This document shows, piece after piece, positions 1 to 10,915 of a DNA stretch of 64,000 bases. The stretch's first letter is position 1. Each line of letters opens with the position of its first letter. A program made the position numbers and the translations under genes. The DNA is from Vandiemenella viatica (lineage: Eukaryota; Arthropoda; Insecta; Orthoptera; Morabidae): assembly GCA_031002005.1 (NCBI GenBank), contig JARYHS010013630.1, positions 233,003,539 through 233,067,538 of the forward strand, written 5' to 3'. The notes under the pieces are model-generated. The model was not told the DNA's origin. It did no database searches and was given only the letters and a program-made list of their open reading frames with translations.

Positions 1-248
1 CTACTTAAGGGCAGCACACGGAGCTCTCTTCATGCCTTACCATCGAAGCAACATCAATACGCTATCTGTCATTGTGTATTGTGAGACCGAGTCTAATAAA
101 CAGGATGCTTGTATCAGCTGTGTTATCGTAGTTACTCTCCACTGTCCGAAGAATATCCACAGCCTACCTTAGCTAATGAGCCATCTACCTCGTGCGGGAA
201 CGCCATTCGACCCACCCGACTCCTGATCTTTCCCGATCGACATATATA
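1..248 (+). repeat. Possible 3' part of an LTR, cut by the window edge
   Basis: The block opens with an AAGGGCAGCAC-type sequence, has an AATAAA signal near position 98, and continues as GC-moderate sequence to a ...CGATCGACA end just before a TA microsatellite. That order (promoter-proximal sequence, poly(A) signal, short U5 ending in CA) is what the R-U5 part of a Ty3-like LTR looks like. No partner LTR, primer site or coding region is visible in the window, so the call rests on layout only. It could equally be unrelated unique sequence. Confidence 0.25.
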
Positions 249-262
249 TATATATATATATA
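242..262. repeat. (TA)n microsatellite
   Basis: About ten uninterrupted TA dinucleotides directly after the possible LTR tail. Confidence 0.95.
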
Positions 263-479
263 AAATTTGTTTTGTTTATAGTTTTTAAAGGGTAGAATCG
301 TCTTGCTTTTGCTGGTTGGTTGGTACTGTTTGCAAGGTATCACACAGAGTTCCATGCCGTGATACGCTGACGAGTGACTAAGATTCTAAGAATCCACTTA
401 ATAAAGCATGGACACCTAAGTATAACACAGGGTGTGATGCATCATGTTAAAAGCAACCGGTTGCTCACTTATTTTGGAA

Positions 480-860
480 TTAGTACGTTCAGCGGGTGTC
501 TAGTAACCGTCGAGATCGTTTCATTTATATTAGTGTGTAATGCACAACTAACATTTATCTATAATGTTTGAATACTTTGTGTCTGTAGTTGGAGCATGTG
601 ACAGTTGGTTTCAAGTAACCGCTGAGATCGTCTGATTTATATTAATTTGAACTGCAGTACTAACTTTTAATGTTTAATAACTTTTAATTTTTAACAGCTT
701 TTAATTTATAGGCAGTGCATGTGACGGTTATTTTTAGTACCTTTCGCTTCATATTTATCGGCAATGCAATGCTAATTTTGATATAGTATTTGAATATTTC
801 GTGTGATTTATCACTGCATGTGATAGTTACTCGAGTAACCACAGAGGTAATTACCCTTAA
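480..860. repeat. Decayed tandem repeat, ~100-120 bp unit
   Basis: Three to four diverged units can be lined up. Each carries AGTAACC (or AGTACC), then an ATATTTAT/TTTATATT block, then a TAATGTTTGAATA-like block, then GCATGTGACAGTT or a variant. The AGTAACC-like anchors fall near 506, 614, 737 and 834. Spacing is uneven because of small insertions and deletions. No long reading frame runs through it. It is best read as an old minisatellite or a satellite fragment. Confidence 0.5.
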
Positions 861-998
861 CAATTACTACTAGGCATTAAATTCCTTTTATCAACTTTCA
901 TAGTATTCTGTATATAGGCAGCGCAAGAGTTATAAGGAGTTGAATATCCGTTCAGATCCGTATTTTGTACTATATTTTTCGTTTTTAGAGGATTTGTA

Positions 999-1233
999 AG
1001 AGTGGTCTGATGGCTCAGTGTTTAAAGCGCTTGCTTCCTACAGTGGCGGGGTCGTATTCCTAGTTCAAATCCCGCTAGGACCAGGAGTTTCTAAGAAATT
1101 TGCTTGATCGTGTGAGTTACACCAGGAACTTCCCGTCCTACTTCTGACACAATGGCTTAGTGTACCTCCTACGGGAAGATCTGTGCAACCTTTGGGTTGC
1201 GGATTAAGTTAGTTTTTTTGTTTGTTTGTTTTT
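999..1233 (+). mobile_element. tRNA-derived SINE (family B) with 10-bp TSD
   Basis: The left part is tRNA-like. An A-box-like GATGGCTCAGTG segment lies near 1010 and a B-box-like AGTTCAAATCCC near 1060, so an internal RNA polymerase III promoter is plausible. The body ends in a T-rich (TTTG)n tail. The element is bracketed by direct repeats AGGATTTGTA at 989-998 and 1234-1243, which is direct evidence of target-primed retroposition. The body does not match the common family A SINE of this window. It encodes no protein and would need a partner LINE for movement. Confidence 0.85.
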
Positions 1234-1243
1234 AGGATTTGTA

Positions 1244-2359
1244 TTTAATTATTGTTTACTTTTGCGTTTGGTAGATCAGTTTGCAATTACATTAGATTAA
1301 CATCTGCATCATTCTGAGGGACATCGGTTGTTCGGTATTTCATATAATTATTAGGTTGATTTCTTCCGAAAGTACAGTATGTGCAGCGACTGTAATTGCT
1401 GTGCACAGACACGGGTTGAGATGGTTAATCTGCGCACTCAGCATACGCTCTTTTTAACAATAGAGAGAGGTTGCAGCAGATGTAATATGCTGATATAGCC
1501 AGGCCGCTCACAGATTCTCCTTTATCAACTATCGTAACTGTAACCCAAGCAGACAGGATGGATCCTGTTGGTGAAATGGTTGTGGTTTCTATTACTCGAA
1601 GTCTATTACTCGAAGCCTTGTTCTCGAACCATAAAACCTCTGAGGTTTTGTTGCGTTAAAATTCAGTTCAAATAACTTTGTAACACTTACATTGTGCTTC
1701 TCTGAACATGATCGAAATTACCAATAGTTAAAGTATAGTCCATTTACCGACAATGATGAAAAATTCACCACAAGACCAGAGCTGGTAAAAATGCATATTT
1801 TTAACTATTATTTTGCGATTATCTGCTGTTGGAAGATGTACATTTAAAGAATTTTGTTTTGCTAATAATGGATGAGAACATTTTCTTAAAAAATCTTTAT
1901 CATGATGAGATATGCCATATGAATCGAGAATATGCGTAATCATATGTAGAAGATTATCCTTCGTGTGTTTGTATTTTTAAGTGCTGCTATTTGATAATAG
2001 AAACCCTTAATTCTAAGTTATTAAGGGTATACATGCCGGAACTCTAGACAGACGTATTTGTAACGGAACAGTGGCAGTGCCTGTTATGCTTCCAGCAATA
2101 AATAAAAACATGTGGATGCACAACAAATAGCCGTCGATCGTAATCCGAAAACACTACAAGCTACAGCCATGTTTGTCGGAATACCCCACTCCACCACACT
2201 TTACGAGGCACATGTTGGGCAAATCGCGGCCTCGTCTAATTGAAGCTTTATTTACGCCTGTGACCTCGTCCATGAATAAACAATGCTTTTTTTTTTTGTT
2301 CGTGTTAACGAATGACCGAGGAAATTAAGCCTAGGCCTCTCCCCTTCGAAACATGAAAA
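1244..2359. other. Anonymous AT-rich sequence
   Basis: I see no recognisable gene, SINE or inverted-repeat element here. Reading frames are short and carry no family motif. Confidence 0.5.
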
Positions 2360-2720
2360 TAAAAAATTGCCGTCACGAGACAAGCGAGTGGCGGAAACCC
2401 AGCTGCTACAACAAGTGCAAGGCTCGCAGCACCTGCTGGACAGCGCATATTTCTGCGCGTGTTACGGCATCCGAACACGCGGCAGTCCGCACGCGGGCCG
2501 GCCTGAAATATTGCGCCGTGGCGGGCCCTGCGGTGCTCTGGCAGCAGCAATAAGCGCTGCGGTCTGCCCACTCACCCGCACCACGCCGAGTGGAATTCCC
2601 GGCGAGACAGCTGTCAGAGGCGGCAGGTAGAACGGCCCGCGGTCGTTTGTCAGGAAGGCCGCGTCGCTTAGGGGAAGGGGTATAAACTCGCTTCCGGGAC
2701 CACCCGACCTAGAGCTATAA
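2360..2720. other. GC-rich, CpG-rich island
   Basis: This segment is strongly GC-rich against AT-rich surroundings and is dense in CpG, with GCGCG, CCGCGG and CGGCG clusters. A 121-codon open frame crosses it on the minus strand (2462-2827), and shorter ones on the plus strand, but long frames are expected by chance in GC-rich DNA and none shows a domain I know. It may be a promoter-associated island, a conserved exon, or a GC-rich repeat. I cannot choose between them from sequence alone. Confidence 0.4.
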
Positions 2721-2827
2721 GAAACCAATAACCACTGCAGATCAGATGCGTTGTTTCTAAAAATGTTCCTTTGCGAGAGATCATCTTTCTCTATTAACCA
2801 AAATCGATAAATGGGATGTGGTATCAT

Positions 2828-4390
2828 TTTAAAGATTTAGTTCACCTCTTTGGTAACATAATTAATTTACAAAAGGACATTGTCTAAATTAAACCCATAA
2901 ATGGCAAAACAATGAACACTAAAGGAAACTGGTACGGGTTAGTTCGGTCTCAAGCTGCTAGGCTTCGCTGGCGCCAATAAAGAATGAGCGATTTAACGCT
3001 AGATAGCAGTACCATGTTGTCGCGGGTGCTATTTTGTAGTATAATTTTTAGTGGTAATAAAGGGAGTTTGTTTCCAAGCTAACGTGACGGTGTGAGACTA
3101 CATGGCTTCTATATGACACCGGCAGCAAGGTCGCTGGTCTCGCAGTCCTTACTGTGAGAAAGTCAACCACCACGGCTGGTACACGAGGAACTCGTCCTAT
3201 AAACACGTGAAGTAAACGCCTGTACGGCGTGACATACAGCCAATGAGAAGAGAGTATTCCCCACTTTCAGGGCATACGTTACTATACAGTTCGCGATGTG
3301 AAATTTCGTAGGCAACACCTATTGCTACCCAAGTTAGCCATTTTTCTATCATTTTCCTTCTGTTGGCTCAGAAGCATCTGCCATTACTCGAACGCTATGG
3401 TTCACTATTGCAATTATCTGAAAACCTCCGATTCATGTATCAACCTTGTAAGATGCAGCAATTTCTCTGTAATAAATCAAGTAGTTACATATCTTTTATC
3501 ATTCCAAGGAGCACCTACGTCCTGATTTAAGTAAATTAAGTTTCTATGTGTGTTTTATTTTAGCCAGATACTTACAGATGCCGACTGGAAACTGGAAACC
3601 ACAGCCGAGAGTAAGTGAGGCTAGGACGAACTCATCAGTGTAGTAAGTGTCGACGCCCGCTCGGTTCACACGCGACAACGTATCACAGAGATACTGATTA
3701 ACTATGTGTGTTTTCTCGAACAAGGACCTTTCGGATATCATTGTTTCTGTTAGGGAAACGGTTCGTAAATTCTAAATGTTTCGCAAGGCGTTGTATTCTG
3801 CTGCGTACCTACGAATTTAATTTGACAAAAAGCAATTGACACTACTGAACCGTTTCTTCCTTTCATCCTACTCCGATCCACCAAACTCGCTATTCATCAT
3901 ATATCATTCTCGAACTTGTCAAACTGACCGCTTAGTGTCAATTAATTTGAATGAAAATCTCGACGTAACAGAGACATACAAATAATCTGATCCAATTTTA
4001 TGTGTTCATTGCTTTCATTTTTGCGAGAAAGAAGAATGAAACATTAGGGAAAATGATAACGTATGTTACGGTAGCAAGAAGATCCCGTGTTACGACTTCA
4101 AAATGTTTCAGTTTGCCATGTTAAAGAGAGTTGAGCCTTCCTTTACCTTCACGTCTATCAGTTGTAATTAAAGATTATTTTCACGTAAATTGAACCGAAT
4201 ACGGTAGTTAAGAAGTTAATTTTTTGCATCACTATCTGATTTTTCGCTAAACTGCTATAATTCTAATTTTTTTTTTTTTTAAAAAAAAAGAAAAAGTTGT
4301 TGATAAAATTGTGCTGTAATTCTAACTCCCTGACCATCGTACACAAGTAAATCAAATACCTGATAAATCCTGAAAGAAAAAAGGATTTTC
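2828..4390. other. Anonymous sequence
   Basis: Nothing recognisable. A T-run followed by an A-run near 4268-4290 can form a simple hairpin. Confidence 0.45.
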
Positions 4391-4624
4391 ATTTGCTTAT
4401 GGCTTTACACCTCCTCAACGTCAGGTTATTAGGGGTGGGAAAGTACTGCGGGCAATAAATGGGAAGGAATTCGACAATGGACTGTTGAAGGAATCATCCC
4501 TGCATTCGCCTGTAGTGATTTGGAATACCATAGAAAACCTAAATCTGGATGGTTGGTCGGGGATTCGAACCCGGGTACTCCCGAATGCGAGGCCAGAGAG
4601 TTATCACTCACCCAGCACGCTCGG
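4391..4624 (-). mobile_element. SINE family A, copy 1 (full length, diverged)
   Basis: Read on the minus strand it starts CCGAGCG, has a tRNA-like head with GGTGAGTG-type A box and a GGTTCGAATCC B box, then the family's CCAGATTTGGG-like junction, the AAATCACT..AGGCGAATGC core and a GAATTCCTTCCC segment, and ends with the GGTGTAAAGCCATAAGC terminus. Several changes from the other copies (for example CAACAGTCCATTG for the CAAAAGGCCATGG block) make this an old insertion. No clear TSD remains. Confidence 0.88.
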
Positions 4625-5875
4625 TGATCCAGTTCTTGGAAATACTAGTTTATAAAATGAAAAAAATATACAGTCTTATACTGCTTTATTAAATCATTTT
4701 GATCAATAATTCAGATATTCATTATTCAAGTTTATTTTTGCTTACCATATTCTTCTCCTCTCCCCAATAAAAAGCTTCTGTCATGTGAATTAAATGTGAT
4801 CAAATATTGAATTATAAAATAGTATTTTAAATCGCGTAGGCTATAAAGCTAAACAACAGTTCGTCGTTATACACTGTAAGGCTAAACCTATCATGCATTT
4901 TAACAGTACTGTTGTTTTATTTTCAGACTCAAATTTCATTTGATGCAAATAAGAATAACCGTAGTGTGAAATAAAATAATTTTCTGCAAAACGCTGTATA
5001 ACAGAATAGTGCTATAATGCTTAGACAGGTGGGGGGAGGGGGCCGCTAATTATACATTTTTGGCTCCTTTTATAATTAATAATTAGTATGCTGCTTGAAA
5101 ATAATTTACTTTCTCAACTATCCATAAAATTACCTAATTTAAAAAGTGCAATCCATACAACTTTTTTATTTTATTTGTAATTATCGTCATCTCAAATTGT
5201 GGTATTCGACCAAATCGAAAATTGAATATAGCACATACAAATTTGCAGAAGATGAGTCATATAATAACCATTAAATAAGCAAAGTGTCCAGCTCAATTGA
5301 AGTTCTACTAGCTCATTTTTCATTCACACGAGTTCCTCTGTCTCTGAAAATTGTTCTGAGGGTTGATTTCGGATGTCTACGAAATCTTTTGGGATCTTAG
5401 AGAATGCAAGTCACTAAAGTGAAACTTTTACCAAGGTTCCCACATGGCCATGATGAGATCACTGAAATCTGTCCATTATTGACGTGCTATGTAATTATTA
5501 CCTCTTACTGGAAACTTAAGTAATACATTCAGAAACTGCCTCTCGAGTAATAGAAATTTTCAGTATTAACTACAACACTTGTAGACATGACTTATCGCCA
5601 AGGCTGTCTCTCAAAAACTCGTCGGAGTGGCATCTTACAGTTCTCTTCCGTTGCCTTCCCGAATATGTGCTTCTCCCCGCCTGGATCCCGCCGCTGCTTG
5701 TCCTATACACACTTCTGTAACCAAAAATCACCATTCGAAGCCCTTTTCTGGCCAGGATAGCCGTCGGGTACATTAAAATTGACCATTATCTTAGCTTAAA
5801 TATTATTATCCTTGAATGATTAGTCAGTCATTAGAACAGAGTTCACTGCGTTATTTTAAGAATCGAATTCGAGAG
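4625..5875. other. Anonymous AT-rich sequence
   Basis: No coding or repeat signature recognised. A G-rich run lies near 5029-5042. Confidence 0.45.
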
Positions 5876-5883
5876 ATCGGCAC
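5876..5883 (+). repeat. hAT target-site duplication, left
   Basis: ATCGGCAC here is repeated exactly at 8626-8633. Eight base pairs is the diagnostic TSD length of hAT transposons. Confidence 0.93.
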
Positions 5884-5896
5884 TAGGGATGGGCAA

Positions 5897-6015
5897 AATA
5901 TATCGATGTATCGATATATCGATATTTTTTCTAAAAAATATCGATATTTATCGCCGATATATTTATTTTAGATATATCAATACATCTATATTGTATTTAG
6001 TGTATCGATTTTAAG
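5897..6015. promoter_or_regulatory. Left subterminal TATCGATA-type motif array of the hAT element
   Basis: ATCGAT, TATCGATA and CGATATTT variants recur many times, partly as palindromes. A matching array lies at the other end. In hAT elements, short subterminal repeats are the usual transposase-binding sites; that role is inferred here. Confidence 0.6.
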
Positions 6016-6843
6016 CACCAATTCGATATTTTTTCTACGAACGCAATTCAGTATCAAATTTAATCGTTACATGTATATAGGAAAAATATACGTACACATC
6101 CAATCTTCTGAAAGTGTCTTAAAAAGTGAACTCGTCGAAATATAACAGCTTCATCAGCGGTTGAGAGGTTAAAAAAAGCTGTTAAATTTTAACAACTTTA
6201 CGTTAACGTCATTTTTATGTTAGCATGTAAGCGGTTATTTCATCTTTGTAGTTCAAATATCGAATAACAGTTAATGGGTTGATGATCCACAAGTTATAAT
6301 GAATGACTGTTAAATCATTTAAATGTCTACAATCTAGTCTACAGTCAAAACTCCTTAATCGCAAGGAATACGTTCCGTATATTAGACGCAGTTACGAAAA
6401 TCTTGAATACGGAAATATTTAATATGGAAACCTTGAATACAGGATGTTAGTTTATATAGGATTATAGGGAATTCGTTCCAGGTATACAGAAAAATTTTGA
6501 TGTAATGGAGTGATTATCGCACTTTGAACTTAATAAACCAATTCTGGGTTGCTTTAAATCCTCTATCCTAAAGTTCATTGTTATGCTCTTTAAAATATGC
6601 ATTAAGACTTTAGCTTTCTCATGAATTGCCCCACTAAAGAATACTTTCTTGTGATTGCTGTCTTCTATTGATGTAGTGAGAGCGGTTTTTTGTTTTTTAA
6701 TCACTGAGACACCAATAGTTTTTACTGACAGTATGATCCTCTTCGAACGCCTCTCCCGTGTCGGGTTGTAGGCGATTACCATGGACGATGTATATCCCTC
6801 CAAGGAAAGTCCTAGGAAGATGAACTGGGGTGGTTTCCCTTCA

Positions 6844-7079
6844 CCGAACGTGGTGGTGTAATGGTTAGCTTTCTAGCCTCGCATTCGGGAGGAGGGTGGG
6901 TCCAATCCCCGTCCGGGCATCCAGATTTGGGTTTTCCATGGTTTCCCAAATCACTCCAGGAAAATGCCCGGATGCTTGCTTCAAAAGGCCATGGCCGAAT
7001 TCCTTCCCATTCCTTGCCCCCCATACTTTCCCGTTTCTAAAGACCTCGCTGTTAAGAGACGTTAAGCAGTCAAAAAAAA
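6844..7079 (+). mobile_element. SINE family A, copy 2, inside the hAT element
   Basis: Starts CCGAACGTGG, with a tRNA-like head GGTGTAATGGTTAG (A box) and GGTCCAATCC (a B box with changes from GGTTCGAATCC), then the CCAGATTTGGG junction, AAATCACTCCAGG core and GAATTCCTTCCC segment. The 3' end is poorly conserved (GTTAAGCAGTC) and carries an A8 tail. It lies within 5884-8625, so it is younger than the hAT insertion or was carried with it. Flanks TTTCCCTTCA and TTTCCTTCC may be a decayed TSD. Confidence 0.9.
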
Positions 7080-7373
7080 TCCCCCTTTCCTTCCTCAGTG
7101 TGACAGTGCTCCTAAGTGTGTATGACAGTGACACTGTGTGGTTCAGTATAGAGTGTTGTGGATGAGAGATGAAAGAAGGGAGAGGGCTTGTTCAGGCCTA
7201 CATTTGCGAAACATTCTAAAGGGGCCGCCAAGCTTAACACTCCCATTAGACGGATGAATCAACATCAACAACATCGTATGCCCTCGCACCATACGCACTG
7301 CAGAAAGGATTGGTGATTAGACATTACAACTTACTGGTCAAGCCCTGATGATGGAAATCGTTGATGGAGTGTG

Positions 7374-8394
7374 AAGTGAAAATAATTCATTTGCAGCACT
7401 CTACAATCACGTAAAAAGTATTGTGACTTATTTTAAGCAGTCTATTAATGCTATGGATCTATTAAGATCTGAACAAGAAGCATCTGTGGAAAAGGAAGGA
7501 GAGGTGTTGACTTTGACACAAGCTGTTAACACCAGATGGAACTCCTACTTTAATATGTTAGAACGATTTGTCAGACTCTCTGCAATTGTAGCTAAAATCT
7601 TAGCTACAAAAAGTCAGTCAAATATAAACACACTTGATATGGTTGCAACTTCACAGTTTAATGTAATACGTGACCTCATTGTCCTTCTTGGTCCTTTCAA
7701 AGAAGCCACTGAAGAGGTTAGTGGTACAAATTATGTGACTGCTAGCTTAGCCATTCCTGTTACAAATCTGATTCCACAAGTAACGGAACAAGCTACTCCT
7801 TCGACCACTTTAGGATTCACAGTAAAAGAGGCTTTGCTCCAAAGAATTCAAGAGAAATTAAGTCCTTTAGAAAGAAATACATTCCTTGCAACAGCTACCA
7901 TTTTGGACCCTCGTTTCAAACGTATACACTTCACTTCTCCAATCGGTGTGTCAAATGCGATATCTGCAATAACTAATGATATTCGCTTGGAACTTAGACG
8001 ACGAAGACAACGTTCTCCAAAAGTAAGATCTACAGCAGCAACACAATATATCGTAGATAACGCATCAATTTGGTCCGCACATGAAAAGCTATCATCCCTT
8101 ACCACTACTGTTATGCAAGAGGTTCCAAGCTCTGGCTCAGTTCATAATGAGTTTAAACATTATCTGGATCAACCATTAATAGACAGAAATACACACCCAG
8201 TAAAGTTTTGGGTGAATTGCCAGAGCTCCAGCGCGCTGAAATACTTTATATGTCAAGCTTCTTCTGTGTCGTCCAAGAGAGTGGCTCCTGCAGTCAACTT
8301 AGCTGTACTGAACAACAGGAATAGATTGACGGGGAAGCACATAAAACAGAGAGTCATTTTGATGTCCATATCAGACGAATACTGGTTTGATTGA
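7374..8394 (+). pseudogene. hAT transposase, C-terminal part
   Basis: About 340 codons are open. The start matches the middle of hAT transposases (LYNHVKSIVTYFKQS), followed by an NTRWNSYFNML motif where the family has its conserved T-R-W-x-S block, then an ATILDPRFK motif (family D-P-R-F). The C-terminal dimerisation region is present: YLDQPLIDRNTHPVKFW, then SSVSSKRVAP, corresponding to the family S-x-x-S-E-R-x-F stretch with a Lys in place of Glu, and a KR/NRL end. The upstream two-thirds (BED zinc finger and first catalytic Asp) are missing and a TGA closes the frame just upstream at 7371. It encodes at most a truncated protein and is not expected to be active. Confidence 0.85.
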
Positions 8395-8517
8395 TCGAAA
8401 AAAAATTTAATAAAAGTTTGTGTAATTTCTACCTGTGCCTTTAATTTTCAGAATTTTCTTAAGTATTTTGATGTATTTTGTGATTTATTTTTTTTGATAA
8501 CTACTCCCTTTAGCCAA

Positions 8518-8605
8518 AAATATCGATATATCGAAATATCGATATTTTTCCCCGATATATATCGATAGTGTTTATAAATATCGTTTCGATATTTATAGAT
8601 ATATT
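8518..8605. promoter_or_regulatory. Right subterminal TATCGATA-type motif array of the hAT element
   Basis: ATATCGATATATCG and related palindromic motifs recur up to the right inverted repeat, mirroring the left array at 5897-6015. Confidence 0.6.
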
Positions 8606-8625
8606 TTTTTAAATGCCCATCCCTA

Positions 8626-8633
8626 ATCGGCAC
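8626..8633 (+). repeat. hAT target-site duplication, right
   Basis: Exact second copy of ATCGGCAC (see 5876-5883). Confidence 0.93.
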
Positions 8634-8686
8634 TCTCTAGTTCTTCCGGACAAACACGTAAAGTCCAGCGAATATAGGTAACTAAC

Positions 8687-8840
8687 TTTTTTTTTTTTTG
8701 GCATTCGGCCTTGTTGAGTTGTTGCCATTGCGCCAGCGACTGTCATAGGAGGAACACAACACTTAATAAAAACCACCCATGACCTAGGCTGAACTCGAAC
8801 CGGCGACCCCTGATACGCGAAGCCAGCTCGCTAGCCCTCC
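8687..8840 (-). mobile_element. tRNA-derived SINE (family C), copy 1, with TSD
   Basis: On the minus strand a tRNA-like head (GGCTAGCGAGCTGGCTTC, then B box GGTTCGAGTTC) leads to a body with AAGTGTTGTG and ends in a poly(A) tail seen on the plus strand as T's after 8686. Flanking direct repeats GTAACTAAC (8678-8686) and GTAACAAAC (8841-8849) differ at one base. The AAGTGTTGTG body and the GGCCGAATGCC-like 3' end are shared in outline with the element at 16391-16615. Confidence 0.8.
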
Positions 8841-8849
8841 GTAACAAAC

Positions 8850-10334
8850 ATGGATTTTCTATTTTCCACAGCTGATATTTCAGTACTTGACAAGTAATCA
8901 TTCAGCCGTTAGAAATAACGGTTGGTACGGCCACTTAAGTAAAATATGGTCCCTCTACGTCTTGTTTTTGATTATTGGTCATTATTCTCTGAAACCTGCC
9001 AAATGAAAGCCGCAATTGAATCCTGTTATGCTCATCGCTTCCCTAGCATCGCTGTTCTGTCACCAAAAATAAATAAATAAATAATAATAAATAATAATAA
9101 TAAATAAATAAATCAATAAAAATAAAAATAAAAATAAATAAATAAATAAATGTGTCCACGGAGTGATAAATAAATATAATTCGTGATACATCAAGTATGT
9201 GTCAGATCGTGTCTGTCACAGCTGCATACTAAATTAAAAGCTCAGAATACACCAAACAATTACAGAAACAATAAAACCTGCAACACATATATCGTATAAC
9301 TATCTCAGTTACAGTATGAAATTTTAAAAATAATTTTCTTCTATTCTTTTACATTATCCACCAGCATTTCTGATCTCAAATATTTTTCTGACAATAGCGT
9401 AGAAAATAGTCGCCGAGGATTCTTTGTAAAAAAATTAGATGAAATTACTACAGTAATCAGGAAAACTACTTCGCTGCAAGAACAGACTGGTGATTATTTA
9501 GCGCACTTGCTAATTTGAAACAGTAATTCACGTACGATATTTACCAAAAAAATTATTCCTTATTTCAAAATTATGTTGATTTTTCTATTAGAGGTTTGGT
9601 CTACGCCGGGATTTTTATGGGTCTTTAAACCTTCATCTCTCTCAAAGTTTTATTTTGTTCAAGTGACGGTTACTAGGACGTTCAGAAGCTCATATTCCAC
9701 GCTAAACTATAGTTTTCATTTCTCGAAGCGATTACAAGTTAGGGCTAAGTTATGACAGTGGTGGGATGCAAAACAAAGAGAAACTATCAACAGACCTATG
9801 AGATTTATTTATTCATTGCAAGTTAGATTTTTATAGTACATACTATTTACAAAGATATAAAATTTTTTTTTCGTAGTGCAGTGGCATAAATCATGCAATA
9901 AAATAATATTTACAGTTTTATGTCGTTTGAGAAACTTTCTTTTTTTGGATGAAAACAAAGAAAACTTGGTCTCCGGAGATATATTTGAATCTCCCTATTC
10001 ACGGATAGTGAGTGAGTGCTTAATCCCCTGACGCCAATGGTGAGTTTCATTTAACGTACTATAAGGTCAGGAAGATGTCCCACTGCTGATTTAAGCCAAG
10101 ACGCTATTTATCATGCTGTCAAGACCTGTCCGTGAGTCCCGCCATGTTGGGACTGCTTGATGTAACTTGGTAATATTTCATACTTGTGAAAGCAATTTTT
10201 CGGAGATCAGGAGAGATGTAGGTTGTTTAACATCTGGATTAATAAATTCCTGCAACATAATAACAAGACGGTATATAAATATTTCACTTCAGTAATGTAT
10301 GTTCTGCTTCCCTAAGTAAATGTAGCAGAAATAA
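8850..10334. other. Anonymous AT-rich sequence with a microsatellite
   Basis: No gene or mobile element recognised apart from the microsatellite at 9066-9151. Confidence 0.45.
9066..9151. repeat. (AAAT)n/(AAT)n microsatellite
   Basis: Runs of AAAT and AAT units with a few single-base interruptions. Confidence 0.93.
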
Positions 10335-10915
10335 TAAATCAACAGTGGACTAAATAAAAAACTGTATAAGATGAAGCACAAAAATTAAAAATATGTGGTT
10401 TGTTTAGGAAGCAACATTACAACTAATGGCAGAACTACAATGATATCAAAACTTAAGATAACATTAGCAGAGGAGCCGACTAGAAAGAAAAATAATTTAA
10501 TTTCAAATATTGATCTTAGTTTCAGATAGAACTTTCTACAACGGCATTTTCGAAGCACAATGCATTATGGAAGATGAAAAATTGAGACATTTGAGGACTG
10601 GAGGAAATAGACAGATAAAGAATGAAATGATTATGTTCTGTAAATGATTGATGAGGAAACAAGCATATGAAAGAGTGTCACAGGAAAAAACATTGTGGTG
10701 GGTCGCATTTTAAGACATGCAGGATTGGTTAATTTGTTAGTGGAGGAAAAAGCCGATGGTCATAATTGAGTAGGAAGGCAAATATTAAAATATATGAAGG
10801 GACTTTGATTTTTGTTGGTACGATGAGATAAAGAGATTAGTTAATGATAGGAAATCATCCATTTAAGATCATTCAGTAATGGTTTTCACATTCTTTGAAT
10901 GTAGGAAAAGCATTG
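10335..10915 (+). pseudogene. RTE-like LINE, C-terminal remnant of the ORF
   Basis: Split over several frames, the translation gives YVVCLGSNITTNGRT-like sequence near 10395-10440, matching the Y-L-G-S-x-I-T-x-x-G block after the reverse transcriptase active site of RTE-type elements, and VGRILRHAGLVNLLVEE near 10700-10750, matching their G-H-I-L-R-H...L...EG region. KRLVNDRKSS near 10835 fits the end of that ORF. Stops and frameshifts are frequent, so this is a fossil. Fragments of the same clade occur at 22312-22656, 29585-29830 and 59640-59960. No RT active site or poly(A) tail was found next to it. Confidence 0.65.

Larger units (their letters stand above)
5884..8625 (+). mobile_element. 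hAT DNA transposon, defective (2.74 kb)
   Basis: The ends are inverted repeats TAGGGATGGGCA (5884) and TGCCCATCCCTA (ending 8625), flanked by perfect 8-bp copies of ATCGGCAC. Inside each end is an AT-rich subterminal zone crowded with TATCGATA-like motifs (about 5897-6015 and 8518-8605), as expected for transposase-binding arrays. The interior holds a C-terminal hAT transposase remnant (7374-8394) and a SINE (6844-7079). The N-terminal BED finger and first catalytic region are not recognisable, so the copy is non-autonomous. The clean TSD and ends show it inserted as a unit. Confidence 0.93.

Noticed and set aside
999..1075. A functional tRNA gene from the A-box and B-box-like sequence.
   Set aside because: No cloverleaf can be completed, and the segment continues into a SINE body with a (TTTG)n tail and TSDs. 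The same reasoning applies to all other tRNA-like heads in the window.
2462..2827. A 121-codon minus-strand frame in the GC-rich island, as a possible gene.
   Set aside because: No recognisable domain or splice context. GC-rich DNA gives long chance frames on several strands at once, as seen here.
6340..6803. A sequence starting TACAGTCAAAACTCC with a 113-codon minus-strand frame, which recalls the ends of pogo/Tigger-type transposons.
   Set aside because: I found no matching right end and no transposase motif in the frame. Left inside the hAT annotation without a separate call.
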